Origin: Xiphophorus maculatus
Lineage: Eukaryota; Chordata; Actinopteri; Cyprinodontiformes; Poeciliidae
Assembly (NCBI RefSeq): GCF_002775205.1
Contig: NC_036450.1
Location: 5,581,199-5,645,198, forward strand
Length of the DNA stretch: 64,000 nt
Direction: 5' to 3'
Below are positions 33,024-46,300 of this stretch, in pieces. Below the pieces are notes generated by a model. The model did no database searches. It saw only the letters and a list, made by a program, of their open reading frames with translations, and had not been told where the DNA came from. The position numbers were made by a program, and so were the translations under genes. The stretch's first letter is position 1. Every line of letters begins with the position of its first letter.

Positions 33024-33726
33024 GCTGCTGAATTCACATCAGCTCACACACACTTTCTACCTTCACCTGCAGAGGAAACACACATCATTCATCTGCACAT
33101 CAACTCTGATCATCCTTTACATCATTAGAGCTGGAAAAAGATCAGCTGCTCCTCCTCTGATTGGCTCTTCTTCTCTGCTTCATATCAGTGTCAGGTGAAT
33201 GCAGTCAGACAGCAGAGAGGCAGAGGAAGCTGCCATCAGCTGCTGCACTTCTACTATCAGTCCACTAGATGGAGACATGGAGCAACATTTACATTCACTG
33301 ATTCAACCTGAACAAGTCTTATAGTTCACAATTATTAATTTCTACAAGTGGATTATTCGCTCCATTAAAGATGAACTATTTAATCATCTGACTGAATCAA
33401 ACCCATTTTAATAATATTTTATTTTGAAAGGAAGCAACAGGAAACTGTTGCTGACGTTAATGGTGGAGACTAGAGTTCGGTACCAGGAAATAAAAACATG
33501 AATCAGTTCGGAGAAGAAAACAGTGAAACATCAGCTGTTCATCATGTTGTTTGATTCCAGTTCATCAATAATCTAATAATCCTGTAGATTAGCCTTCAAA
33601 CAGCAGAGATATTAAAGTTTCAGCTGAAATCAGAAGTGAAACTTTTCTCCAAACGTCAGAGATTAGAAACAATCAGGAAAAAGTTAAAGTGATGAAAAAT
33701 TCAAGAAATAAACAAATTAAACTTAC

Positions 33727-34000
33727 AGTTTGTTCAAACGATCCAAAGAGTTAAAGAAGAAAATTTAAACAACAGACTGAGACCCAACTAACGGACTGGA
33801 GCCGCACATGAACAGGTAAATTCAAACCGAAAGTAAATGTGATGGATGTTGCATAACTGATGACATCACAGCTCACCTGGTTTGTAGTTTTTTCCTTCAG
33901 AGCAACAGAACCAGGAAGTAGAAGCTCTGAGGTGAAATCAGAGGCAGGTTGATAAAATCTTCATGAGGAAGGAGAGAAGTTCTGATAAAAATGTGGAAAT
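33727..34000 (-). promoter_or_regulatory. Probable 5' untranslated exons and promoter side of NLR copy A
   Basis: Two donor-like sites conserved with copy B: exon edges at 33727 (before GTAAGT) and 33877 (before GTGAGC). They suggest that transcription begins upstream of 33.9 kb, with two short non-coding exons. Inferred from conservation only. Confidence 0.4.
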
Positions 34001-34133
34001 AAAACTTTAACTAAATATTTACCTTCAAAATAAATATTTATTTTGCAAACTAAACATTTAATTTTCAAATCCAATATTTATTTTCTAAACTACATATTTA
34101 ATTATCTATTTTCATGTCTAGTTGTTCAGTCAG

Positions 34134-34650
34134 ACGCTCCATCATGTTGTCATGTTCCAGTTTTTCTCCACTCAGCAACAGTTGGTGAACAGGATTTAAT
34201 CCAGTTTAGTGTAATTGTCTTTCTTGCTACTAGTAGCAGAAGGTGCAACAATATGTAACATTGATCTTTAGTGAGTAAATCCTTGGTGTTTATGTCCAGC
34301 AGAAATAGAAGAGGCTCCATGGGGAGATCTGTCCTTAGAATGTCCTCAATCTCCTGTTTCATTTCCTCCCAGAAGGTCTTTATTTGTGGTCAGTCCCAGA
34401 AGACGTGTGTGATGACCGACCATTCCACAAATTCCTCCAACATCTATCTGTGGTTGGAATCCTGGAAATGAAACTTTTTAATGGAGTTTTATTAAATCTG
34501 GTTTTTACTTTCCAGTCAAACTTTTCCAGATTTGGTTTCCAATATATTTATGGCACAAAAATGCACAGAAGAAAACTCCACTCCGTGTTTTATCAATCTC
34601 CAGTTCAGTCCAGTAAATTGATGCTCTCAGTTTTCCCATCAATCCACCAA
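34134..34650 (-). pseudogene. L1-like LINE ORF2 C-terminal fragment, second copy
   Basis: Nearly identical to 840-1349, with the same frames (MEPLLFLLDINTKDLL, LLLLVARKTITLNW). It lies behind the 5' flank of NLR copy A just as the first copy lies behind the flank of the off-window copy. Confidence 0.55.
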
Positions 34651-34870
34651 TGGAGACACCAAACTGTGCAGTAAGAGACTGGTGTATTCAGTGTTTCTGT
34701 GCTTTGAACCCTCATCCATTTTACTTCTATGTCAACGGTGGAGCAGGAAGTGAAAAATCCCACCTGATTAAATGTATTGACTCTGAAGCAAGCACTGCTC
34801 TGGATCATCAGATCCATCAGTAGCCTCTTCTACTGATGGAGAGGAGGCTGACATATCAAATCAAACTGTC

Positions 34871-35140
34871 ATGTTGACTTCATTTACAGGAACAGCAGCT
34901 TTTTCTATCAATGGCTGTTTGTTACATTCACTGCTCAAACTACCCAGGAGTCTAAAACCTCCCATTCAAGGACTTGATACTCAACTAGATGAAGTCAGAT
35001 TTGAGCTTTTAAATGCTGAAATTATTGCTACTGATGATATTTCAGTGCTTTCAAAACCTCTTTCTGCTGATGTGGATGCAAGACTGAAAGAAAAGGAAAT
35101 CACTGAGATTTTGGAGGAACGTCTGTTTCAGGGTCGTTGA
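34871..35140 (+). pseudogene. PIF1/Helitron-type helicase fragment
   Basis: A frame of 89 codons starting at an ATG contains TGTAAFSINGCLLHSLLKLP followed by QLDEVRFELLNAEIIATDDIS. This matches the stretch between Walker A and Walker B of PIF1-like helicases carried by Helitrons and related elements. The Walker B acidic pair is preserved only roughly and the rest of the helicase is missing. No Helitron ends were identified. Confidence 0.45.
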
Positions 35141-35149
35141 CGTATCAGG

Positions 35150-37130
35150 ATTTCCATCAGGGGAAATTAAACATTTAAAAATATGTTTATCCATTGCAAT
35201 TATTAGAACATTTGAAATGTTGTGCACACAGAAATTATAATTAAAAATTAAAATGAGACGTTTTCAGAGGTTTTTTATCAATATGATTCGGCTGTGGTCT
35301 TAAAAAATGTCATGTGGTGCGACCGTGATTTATCGTGAAATAAAGTATTTTCCATCATTTATTAAACATTTTTTTATAAGTTTAATTTTACTGAAGGTGT
35401 TTAAAAACAAAGTTTTTAATTTTCTTTTTATTTTTCTGACAATTATGACAGTTTTTCCCCAAAAATGAACCAGTTCCATTTATAATTGTCTTATATTTTT
35501 CTTCACCATTTCATCAAACTGTGTTAAAAATAAATAAACTCCAGTCACTTGAGGAAACTGTATTATTGATTAATATTTCTGCTCCAGAAATTAGATATTC
35601 CATTTTTAGTTCAATACATTTACTTTTTAATTGGTCACCAAATGATTTATAGAATAAATGTCGGCCAGTAAACGGGTCAAAATCCTTTAAAAAATAAAAA
35701 TAGTATTACATCCAGTAACAGTACATTACAAAAAACACAAATTAAACACCAATTTAATTCACATCAAAATTAATGCAGTAATCAACTTTGTAACAAACAT
35801 TTCAAACAGATCCTCATAAAATCAGAATGTTCAGTAGATTGATTTTATTTTCTGAACTTTTGAAAGTTTTATTTAAAAAACTTAATAAAAACAGAAATGT
35901 TCAATCTCCCAAATGTAAGAACAATAATGACAATAGAATAATTGAGTTGAATTGAATTATTTTAAGCAGAACCAAGTATGATAAATAATGTAATCATTCA
36001 CAAGTTCCCCAAATGTGAGCTTCTTTCAAAACGGAAAAGATTTCAATGAACTTCTAAACCATCATATTACTCCTGGGTAGAGACGCTCCCATCAGGGTTT
36101 TTCCTGCCGGTTCTGATCACCATGAGGTCCGATCACTGCCGATCACAGATACCGATCACATGGATTGGCTGTTAATGTTTGGCTTTAGGTAGAAATGCTA
36201 CTATGTGATCTGGCAAAATGGAGCCATAAAATCACCTCATTTAGACAAAAACATGTCCAATACTTGCAGGCTCATGGCTAATTGTTCTGGTTCTGATGGC
36301 TTGTTTCTGACCCAGTAGAGTAATTCAGAAGAACACAGGGAGGAGGCAGAGGAACTCCATTTGTTCTCTCAGATTATCTCATGTTAGGACATAGAGAAAG
36401 TTACATTAAAACTTTTTTAAAGTTTCCTCCTCAGTACCGCGTAGCGATGGTCCAACAAAGAATTATTGTGATGATTAATCAGGTTAAAAATTGGCTCATT
36501 CTGAAGATTTTTAACCATTTACACCTTTTTTATACAGTTTTATACATTAAAAGATAAAAAAACAGATAATTAAATCACTTGTTAGAATATATTTACAATG
36601 TTTTTTCCATCTATTTTTAAACTTTCTAACTTCTTTTCTGCAGTTCCAGGGTGAGTCTTTCTTCATGACTCTTTAAGGAATGAGAAGCTCAGCTCAATGT
36701 TTTTATCCAACCTTGTTATTAATCAGTGAAATAAGTTGGAGGAGAGACGTTTGGTTCCTGTTGCAGCTCAGTGTTAATCTGGTTAATCTGAGAGATGAGC
36801 TCCAGTCTAACACTGCAGTGAGGATTAAAACCGGCCAGACAAGGTGAGGGACGGAGGAGAGGTCACCATCAGGAAGTTTGAACCTCTGCAACAAACTGCA
36901 TTTTAATCACAACCAGCTGCTGATTTTACTGGGTTTTGCTTTTTCCAGTTAAATCCTTTATTTTCCGGTTTGGGTTGAATCAGGTGTGGCCCACGTTGGC
37001 GCTGTGGCGGGTCATATCCATGTTGGTTTATTCACTAAAAACAGGTTTACTTTGTGTTATCAGATTTAAATGTAAAATATAGCAGAGATGCAGCGATCAG
37101 ACCTTTTCTGTCCAACACTGATCTCCAGTA
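35150..37130. other. AT-rich interval without genes
   Basis: Mostly AT-rich, no open frame with recognisable content. Words such as ccatcagggtttttcctg near 36090 are common at fish DNA-transposon ends, but no pair was found. Confidence 0.45.
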
Positions 37131-37136
37131 GAGGAG

Positions 37137-38720
37137 TGTGAGGGGAGGCAGGTGATGAGGAAGGTGAACCCAAGGAAGGCTGCAGGACCTGACGGTGTGT
37201 CAGGACGGGTGATTAAAGACTGTGCAGGCCAACTGGCTGGAATCTTCACAAAGATTTTTAACCAGTCCCTGTCTCAAGCCACTGTCCCTCCCTGCCTAAA
37301 GTCCTCTACCATTGTCCCCCTGCCGCAAATAACCAACATCAACACCCTGAACGACTACCGTTCAGTGGCACTCACACCAATCATCATGAAGTGCTTCGAG
37401 AGACTGGTGCGGAGTCACATCCTCGCTGGCCTGCCTGCTGAGCTGGACCCTCTCCAATTTGCCTACAAAGCAAAGAGGTCCACAGAGGACGCTGTATCCA
37501 CAGCACTTCATGCTGCCCTGACCCACTTAGAGAAGCAGGGGAGCTACGTCAGAATGCTCTTTGTGGACTTCAGCTCAGCATTTAATACTATACTTCCCCA
37601 ACGTCTGGTGTCCAAGCTAGCAAACCTTGGGCTCCCATCAGCCACCTGCAGTTGGATCCTGGACTTCCTAACAGGTCGCTCCCAGAGGGTCAGACTGGGC
37701 CCCCACACCTCCACTGCTCTGAGCCTGAACACCGGATCGCCACAGGGTTGCATGCTCAGCCCACTTCTCTACACCCTCTACACTCATGACTGTGTCTCCA
37801 ACCACCTCAGCAACAAGATCATAAAGTTTGCAGATGACACGACTGTTGTTGGTCTCATCTCAGGCGGGAAGGGGGAACTGGAGTACAGGGATGAGGTGAA
37901 GCGGCTGTCAGAGTGGTGCAAAGTCAATACCTGCTCCTCAACACCTCCAAAACAAAGGAGCTGGTGATCGACTTCAGGAAGAACAAAACTGACATCCAGC
38001 CTCTCACCATCAGTGGGACCTGTGTGGAGAGGGTCCCAGTGTTCAGGTTTCTGGGCATGGAGTTGGAGGACAAGCTAACCTGGAGCACCAACACCAAGGA
38101 GCTGTTGAAGAAGGCACAGCAGAGACTGTACTTTCTGAGAATACTCAAGAAGAACCGTCTCCCCTCAGACCTGCTGCAGGCCTTCTATTACTGCTCCATA
38201 GAGAGTGTGCTCACGTACGGTCTGTGTGTCTGGTACGGCAGCAGCACATCCGCGGACAAGAAGGCGCTCCAGAGGGTTGTTAGGGCAGCAGAGAGAACCA
38301 TAGGCTGCCCTCTCCCCACTATGGAACAGATTTACACTTCCAGGCTCCACAAGAAAGTTTTGGACATTTCAAATGACTCTTCACACCCTGGCCATGGTCT
38401 CTTCCAGCTGCTGCCATCAGGCAAGAGATACAGAGCAATAAAAACCAGGACAAATCGCCTAAAAAACAGTTTTTACCCGATGGCAATCATGGCACTAAAT
38501 TCAAAGGCATAAGAACTTCTGCTCTTGACACCACTTTGTTAAAATTTATTTCTCCTTTTGTACTATTTATTTCTTTATCTTTGTATATTATGTATATACA
38601 CATAACCTGCATCTTAACTCGAGTCGAGCAAATATCAATCTCGTTGTAATCTGTTGATGACAATGACAAATAAATCTTATCTTATCTTATCTTATCTTAT
38701 CTTATCTTATCTTATCTTAT
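37137..38720 (+). mobile_element. 5'-truncated CR1/L2-group LINE with frameshifted reverse transcriptase
   Basis: The RT domain runs in one frame from about 37152 ([15 protein letters not shown]) through [48 protein letters not shown] and the catalytic FADDTTVV. Near 37925 the frame shifts, and a second frame continues through [27 protein letters not shown] and WYGSSTSADKKALQRVV to a stop at 38512. The endonuclease is missing. The 3' end has nine or so TTATC units (38675-38720). This is a typical dead 5'-truncated copy, though only one frameshift separates it from an open RT frame. It sits at the edge of the copy C duplication. Confidence 0.85.
38675..38720. repeat. (TTATC)n tail of the LINE
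   Basis: A pentanucleotide array directly after the LINE 3' end; such short tandem tails are usual for this LINE group. Confidence 0.9.
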
Positions 38721-38784
38721 CAGTTTTCATTCTGCTCTGATCTTCCAGTTCCTGGGATTTTTCCTCCAAAGAGAAAAATGTTCT

Positions 38785-39797
38785 GCAGGTTCTGAGTTTC
38801 AGGTAGAAGTTCTGAATGAAACAGAAAATATGAAGATTTTCCCACTTTAGGCTTCAAAGCATTGACCTCTGACCTTCATGGGATGGGAATGTTTTACTTT
38901 AAATCAGGACTTCCTGAAAGGCAGAGTTGATGAAAAAATCTTTTTAATGCAAATATTTAAATTTGAACAGGAAAAGAACAGAATGAGCAGCAAATGAACC
39001 AAATGCAGAAGAAAAATGGTTTTATTTAAAACACATGAAGAAAAACTGCAGCAAATTTACAAAAGGAAGATTTAATATTCAAATCTGACATGTTGAGAAA
39101 AATAGGAGCCGATTGCTGTGGAAAAATTACAGTTAGGTTACACCTGCTAGTTGTATTGCTATATGTTTATTCTAAGTTCTGTATATTTCCACCAAGTTAA
39201 AGTTGTTTGGGTTACATGTACAAGGTTGGACGTTGTTTTTCCCCAGCTGCATGGGAACCAGTATGATTCCCATGCTTTGGATCCCTTATCCCTTTGTACA
39301 AAACTCATGTGTTGTCTCTGCCTGGCAGAGCTTTCCGTTTCAGACTTGCTTCATTATTGATTGTCCTGTGAGCTCTCTGACTTGTGCACAATTCATGAAT
39401 AAACCTGATTGAGTAATTTTACCTGAACAGTGCTTGGAAATAGTATTTTTCCACGACACAATAGAAACAGAAAATGATCAGTGATTGAGAAAAACTGATC
39501 AACATTTCAATGAAATCTGATGAATGAAAGGAAGAAATAAGAGAAACAACATCTTGATATTCAGTGTGAAGCTTTGACTGGAAACAGACAGGAAAACATG
39601 AGGATCCTGGAATAATCCTGGGATAATCCTGGAGTAATCCCAGCTTCCATATTTAAAGGACTGGAAGAAGAAAAAGTTTCCAAGGACTCAATCAGAATTG
39701 TTTCACCAAGAAATAGATTGTAGAGACTGAACTATCTGTTCAACAGTGAGAGAGTTTCTCTGACAGGAGGAAAATCTTTAGACTCTTTAGACTCAAC
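38785..39797 (-). other. NLR copy C 3' flank with solo LTR
   Basis: The sequence matches 15502-16170 except for the solo LTR at 39114-39458. A minus-strand AATAAA at 39026-39021 would now lie about 770 bases from the stop codon. Confidence 0.6.
39114..39458 (+). mobile_element. Solo LTR (345 bp) in the 3' untranslated region of NLR copy C
   Basis: Starts TGCTGTGGAAAAAT and ends TTCCACGACA, with flanking CGAT and CAAT (one mismatch) as target duplication. Copy A reads gagccgatagaaacag at the same place, without insertion. An AATAAA lies near 39399. It is related to the degenerate LTR at 10425-10681. Confidence 0.75.
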
Positions 39798-40324
39798 TCA
39801 GCACAGAAACACTGAGGAACCAGAACTGTACCACCAGAACCTAAATCCAGGAATAAGAGGTTCAGTGAATGTGGTGTTGAAGGTGTGGAGGAGGATCAGT
39901 GAGTCAGAGGAAACTCTGTAGAAGGACAGAATGCCAGCAGGACAGTCCACATACACTGCTACTCTGTTAGAGACAGAGGAGGAGGAGAGACGAGTTTCTC
40001 TGTTATTGTGCCAGACAGAGTAACCATAAACAGAGCATCTCAGACTCCAGGAATGATTATTCCATCCAAACAAACAGTCTCCACTGTATCCTTTCCTCCT
40101 GATTCTTCTGTAACTCACTGATATATAAACTTCTCCTCTCCACTCGACCTCCCAGTAACAGCGACCAGTCAGACCAGTTTTACACAGCAGCTGAGACCAG
40201 TAATCAAATCTGTCTGGATGATCAGGATATGACTGAAGCTCTTCATATGTCACCTTCCTGTTGTCTTTAGACAGTTTGAGTTTTCTGTACACTGTGTTTG
40301 TGTCGATGGTGAGTTGACAGGAAT
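39798..40324 (-). CDS. NLR copy C B30.2/SPRY exon
   Basis: 527 bp after CTCTCCATCAG, ending TGA, fully open. The domain frame is the same as copy A ([33 protein letters not shown]). The differences cluster: [10 protein letters not shown] against [20 protein letters not shown] against [16 protein letters not shown] against NNIKTP, and FRFWWYSS against FTVWPSS. Confidence 0.88.
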
Positions 40325-43300
40325 CTGATGGAGAGAACAAACACAATCCAGCTGCAGTTATTGATCATTTATTGACACTTTGATGATGACTCCTGAATGA
40401 GTAATGTGACAGTTTGAAGATGGTTGAATGTGAGCTGCTTTGTTGTCATGAATCAGATGAAAAACACACTTACACTTCCTCAGACCTGGTGTCAAGAATG
40501 GGACTCCAGCAGGCTCCACCCTGAAAGGAGGAGGGGGGTCAGACCATCAGTCTCTTTCAGCAGCAAACATGGACATTACATGTCTCTCAGACACACATTG
40601 TCCTCCACTGAGACAGGAACAGTCCAACATTTGGATTGCAAACTGCAGTGGATGTAGGAAGGACAGTTGGTGCTGCTGCAGCACAACTCATTTCTCCAAA
40701 CACAGGAAAAGCTCCAACAGAGAGGAGAAAGGAAATCCCTCAGTAACAACCTGAAGAAACTCACTGAAGCCTAAAAGGACATCAGGAAACTAAGGAAACA
40801 TTTCTGGAAGCTCAACCTGATTTAATAATCAGCATTAAAATACAATCTGTTAGAGATTTTTATGTATTATCATTTTATTCTTACTTTAGTTCACATTAAG
40901 TCTATAGATCTTTGTGATTTTCTGTTTAAAGTGTTCTCTTCTTTAAATGACCTGGAGGTCACTACTGTCTGTTCAACTTTACGAGAAATAGTTAATACTA
41001 AGTTTCTCAGACCTTAAACCCTTTTGCAAGAACACCTCCTAATTTAGTAACCACCTGTGAGCAGTCGTATTTTGTTTTCTTGACAGTACTGTCTGAGATT
41101 TGAACCGGGCTCAGACCTCTGATCAGATATCACATCTGGACCTGGGTTGTTAGATGTTTGGGTTAGAAGCTTTACGACCTCTGTTGTGTTTCCTGACTGC
41201 CCCCTTGCCTGTTCTTCTTTGACAATAAAAACAGGAGCTGTTGTGAGGGCAGACCAGAATGCTCTGTAGAATTCTTCGGAGGAAGAATTCTCAGAGACTT
41301 CTCCTTTTGCAAAAGCTCTACATAAAATTCATATACGTTGTCTGTGGTTCTTTCTTTTATTTAGGTTCGAAAGGAAAATACCTATCATTATTTGGTGCCG
41401 AAACCCGGGATCTCTCACCTCCCCCGCTGTCAGGCAGAGGAAGACCCGTTGAATCCGTGCACGGCCAGAGTCAATTGGACCTGGAAAGGAAAACCCAGGA
41501 AGCAAATTCTTTGCTGGGCAAGCGACGTATCCGACTTTGTCTGCCAACGGCGGAGTGACGAGATCCGACTGGACAACCCGAAAACTACAGAAACGTAGGT
41601 GAATTTTAAGTCATATAGGTTTGAGTCCTTGTCAAATATTAATTTGACTAAAGAAATATAGGTTTGAGTCCTTGTCAAATATTAACATTTTAATTTGACT
41701 AAAGAATAATGAAGGGTTAGAGTCCCAGTTGACAGAGAGTTTCAACTAAAGGCAAAAGGATAGGCTCTTTGAGCTTCCTTAATTAGAGGACGCCTCTTAA
41801 GGGAAAGTCCTCACGTAGATAGAAAGTTTGTTATTTGCTGTGCTGCTATTGGTGTTTTGTTTGCTGTTTTGTTGCTGTGTGTGCATGAAGGAATGAATGG
41901 TGTTTCTCTCTCTGGGAGTAAAACTCTCTGCCTTCGGAATTAGAATCCAAAGTGAAGAACCGCTTGGAGCTCGGCTCCGAGTAGAAGCCTGTTCTTCAGG
42001 AGGCACTAAGCGCTGACTTACAGCACTTTCTCTGAGAGAGCACGCGATACTAGTATTTTTAAGCTACAACTGCAAGTGATTTAAACAATGGGAAACACAA
42101 ATTCCTGTAATTCCTCACTCGTTGAGGGCCCCGAAGGGGATGAAAAGTACATGATGTCCAGATTTCCTGGCAGCATTGTACATATAAAAAAATGGAAAAA
42201 GAAATATAAAATAGATGGGAAGCTAAAAATTGATCAATGGCAAGCAATTGTGGGAATTTTGGAGAGTAGTGTAGCAAGAAAAAAGGGGATAAAAAGGGTT
42301 AAAAAGGAAGATGAACTAAGCTGTGCTAAATTATGGTTAAAAGCAGCCATAGACCGGAAAGAACAAATTAAAAAGGTTAAAGACAAAAGGCCAGCAGATA
42401 TTGACAGGCGGAATGCCTCGGTGGGACGGGGAGAGCAGGTACGGCCGACTGCTCCTCCCCCAACCGCTGCGACAGATTCGTCTGCCCTTGTCTCAGTGTC
42501 ACCAAGCTCGGTGGATAGACAGCCGAGTGCACCTTTTAATATCAGTGAGGAAGCCACTATCTTATTTGTAAGACCAGAAGATAATGAGCCCATATTTAGT
42601 GCAGTTCAAACCCCTCCTCCAAATATGCAGCCCCCACCACCCTCAGCTCCTCCAACTCTCACTCCAGCACGCGCCCCAAGTACCAAACTGACCACAGACC
42701 CAGTGTCAGTTCTCACACCTACCAAAATTTACCCTCCTCGTCCAGTCTCTCCACCCCCATTATATAATGAAGAAAATGCAGGTTCAAGTGGTCTGGGACA
42801 TTCATATGATCTGAGAAAGTACAGAACTCCTCGAGTTATGTACAGTTCTGAAGGGGCAGAACAATATCCAATGATCCAGGTCCCAAATCCTAATCCTAGA
42901 GATGCCCAGTCGCCACATATTTATGTTTTCAGACCCTGGACCTTGAAAGAGGCCAGAAAGGCGGTAGAAGGAATAACACCTGCATCAGAGGACCCCGATA
43001 AGTGGATAGAAGACATGACTGGATTAATCCATTCATATAGACTAAATGGAGTGGAAGCAGGAGAAGCAGCCATGTCCTCATTAGGAAAAGATTGGGCAAA
43101 AGTGAGGGGAAATTATACAGGGAAAGAAACTAATAATAATAATATGTTAGTTCCAATTTCATACCCTCCAGGAGCTAACCCTGCTCTCTCTGATGCATTT
43201 AAAGCACAATGGGACCCGTTGTGTGAGAGAGTTAGAGTAAATTTCTGTAAAAGGGCGAATTACAGTCATTTATCAGGAATTAAAAAAAAAATTGGAGAAG

Positions 43301-46300
43301 ACGTAGATGATTTTCGTCTGCGGTTTGAGAAGGAGTTCAAAGTTCACAGTGGGATCACTTATTAAGACGCAGGAGCAGAGGGTGTATATCAACAACAGTT
43401 AAAAAACGCTTTAATGTCAAGTTTCTGCCCTGAAATTGAGGGCTGGATTAAAAAAACACCTAGTTGAATATGATGCTGCCTCAGTCCCACAGCTGATGAC
43501 GTGGGCATGTCATGCAGAAAAAGTAGTTAAAAAACCAAAAACAGGATCAGATGTTTTTCATCTGGAGGATTTTGGAGAAGTAGATACCTCTGTCTTTTTC
43601 CGCGGCTCCTCAAGAGGCCGAGGGAAAAACAGCAGCAGAGGAGGTCGCTATGAGCAGCCACCCCGAAACTATACCCCTCAAAAACCACAACGTCCAGATG
43701 GATGTTGGAATTGTGGCCATCCTGACCACTGAGCTAGACATTGCCCAGAGAAAAAAAAAAAAAAGTCAACTCTTAATTTATGTTAATGACCTGTTGATAG
43801 CATCTGAAAGCGAGGAAGCATGCAGAGCAAATTCACTCGCTCTGCTGCACCATCTCTGTCAGACAGGGAACAAAGTAAACACAGATAAGCTGCAGTGGGT
43901 CAGGGAAGTAGTAAATTATTTGGGACACACACTTTCTGCTGAGGGGAAGCAGATACAAAAAGCAAGAAAAGGGACAGTTTCTGAAGTTCCTAAACCAGAA
44001 ATTAAGAAGCAAATGAAGTCATTTCTCGGACTTTGCAATTACTGCAGAGCCTGGATTCCACACTATGCTGAAAAAACACAGGCTTTACAGGATTTGATTC
44101 ATGGCACCCCAATGGCCATGACTGACAAAATAACTTGGAATCCAGAAGCTGAAAAAAGATTTGTTGCTCTTAAAACAAGCATTAATGCAGGCAACAACTT
44201 TGATTCTTCCAAACTATAAAAAAAAAAAAGGGTGCAAAAATGAATGTCGGGAACATTTTTGAGGTTAATGACAAACCAGTGCTTCCTAAGTCTTTATTTA
44301 AAGCAGCAGCAATTGTGTCACATGGGCGCTGCCATGTGTCAACAGGGGGGATGGAATCCATAATAAAAACATAAGGCCAAAACGAGGCAGGTTCCCAAAA
44401 TCATCTTATCCCTTTCAAACTATGCATATGGATTTTATTGAACTTTCACAAAGTGGGCCATATAAATATTGTCTGGTGATGATTGATGCTTTTTCTAAAT
44501 GGGTTGAAATAGTTCCAGCAAAGCATGCAGATGCTTTGACAGTAGCTAAGGCTATTTGTAAAACTATCATCCCAACACATGGCATCCCACAGACTGTTTA
44601 TAGTGACAATGGACCACATTTTGTAAACCGAGTGATACAAAACATGGCTACACACTTGGGAATGACATTAAAGAATCACTGTGCCTATCGGCCACAGAGT
44701 GCAGGGCTGGTGGAAAGAACAAATGCTACTGTGAAAAGTAGATTAAGAAAGTGCATGGCAGACACTGGCCGATCTTGGCCAGAGTGCTTAGACTTGGTGA
44801 AGCTCTATATGAGAATCACCTCAACAGCTGATGGTCTAACACCTTTTGAAATAATTCATGGGAGAGCTTACAGATTGCCTCTGTTTGCTCCAGACATACA
44901 AAAAGCTGATGAAGAACAGACATTAGCAGATTATATGATCAGGACTCTTAAACTGAAGGAAGTGTCCAGTGCGAATTTACTGCCTTCTGATTCTCCTCCT
45001 ATACAGGAAGCCATTTCACTTGAGCCAGGTGACTGGGTCTACATAAAGGTCATCAAACGAAAGAACTGGGCGAGTCCACGGTGGGAAGGACCGTTCCAAG
45101 TGCTGATGACCACACCAACAGCTGTAAAGATTGCTGAAAGACCCAGCTGAATACATCTTAGTCACTGTAAGCGGCAGAGAGTGTTGGACCCCTAATTCGG
45201 AGTAGAGAGGAAGGTGGGCTTTTAGCCTCTGGGCTACACAGGCATTCTAATTTTTAGTATTAGTTTGTCTCAAACCCAGCGAAGAACTGCTAAGATTCTC
45301 ACTCTTTTAGTTTGGGGGTTCTGACATCTCTGCACGCCGAGCAGTAATGGGGACTCCATATGCAAGATGGATCTTCTACTGTGCTGTGACTGCTGTATGT
45401 TTGATGTTTGGAGAAGGAAGTGAGCCTGAGTTCCACCCACATGACTACAGTACCAACCTGTGGTGGAAACTGATGAATAGAACTGCTTATGAAGGACATG
45501 CTGTGAACTGCTACGTGTGTGCGCAGCTGCCGGTTTCCATACACAACTCAGGTCTCCGACCAGGTAACATTACAGACGACAAACAGATGTGTCTCTATGT
45601 CCTAAGCACCAGACCACGGCGCGTCCCGCCCCTAAGGGGAGACAGACCACGTGAGAAGGATTATTCAGCTGACCTCCGGATGGGTGAGGCTGTGCAAGAA
45701 CTGTTTCAATTTTTGAATTATTCACTTGCAGATGATGTACTTCCTTTTTCGTCATCTCAACAAACTGTATGGAAAATACCAGAGATCATTTCGTTAGCAG
45801 GAGCTAAACCAGGATCTCTGGGGAACTGTGTTTATAATAATGGAAATGTTTTTCTAGGGACATTGCCCTGGAACTTGTGTAACAGAGTTTACACCTACTG
45901 CGAACCGACACAGGATTACATCACCTGCGTAGCCTGCAGGGGTCAAAGGATGGCTCCACACTGCAAAGGCTGGAAGGAAAACCCAGACTGTGACAACTTG
46001 CTTCAGGAGAGGAGTTTCAACATCACGCATAAGATAAAGAGGAGACAGGAGACAACACTGTGCAGCGCCATAGTGCCAGGAGATTATGGCTCAAGGATGT
46101 TAACAGATTGGTACTTTATATGCGGGAATGAAGCGTACATGTTCTTGCCGAAAAATTGGGGAGGACTGTGTGCTGTGGTTCCTTTGATCAACCCGATTGC
46201 ATTCATCAGGAAAGCACAGGATGATTCACACACCCGCTCCAAACGAACAGTTATGTCGGAGGTCAAAAGATGGGGAGGCCTCACAACACATACTGGAGTT

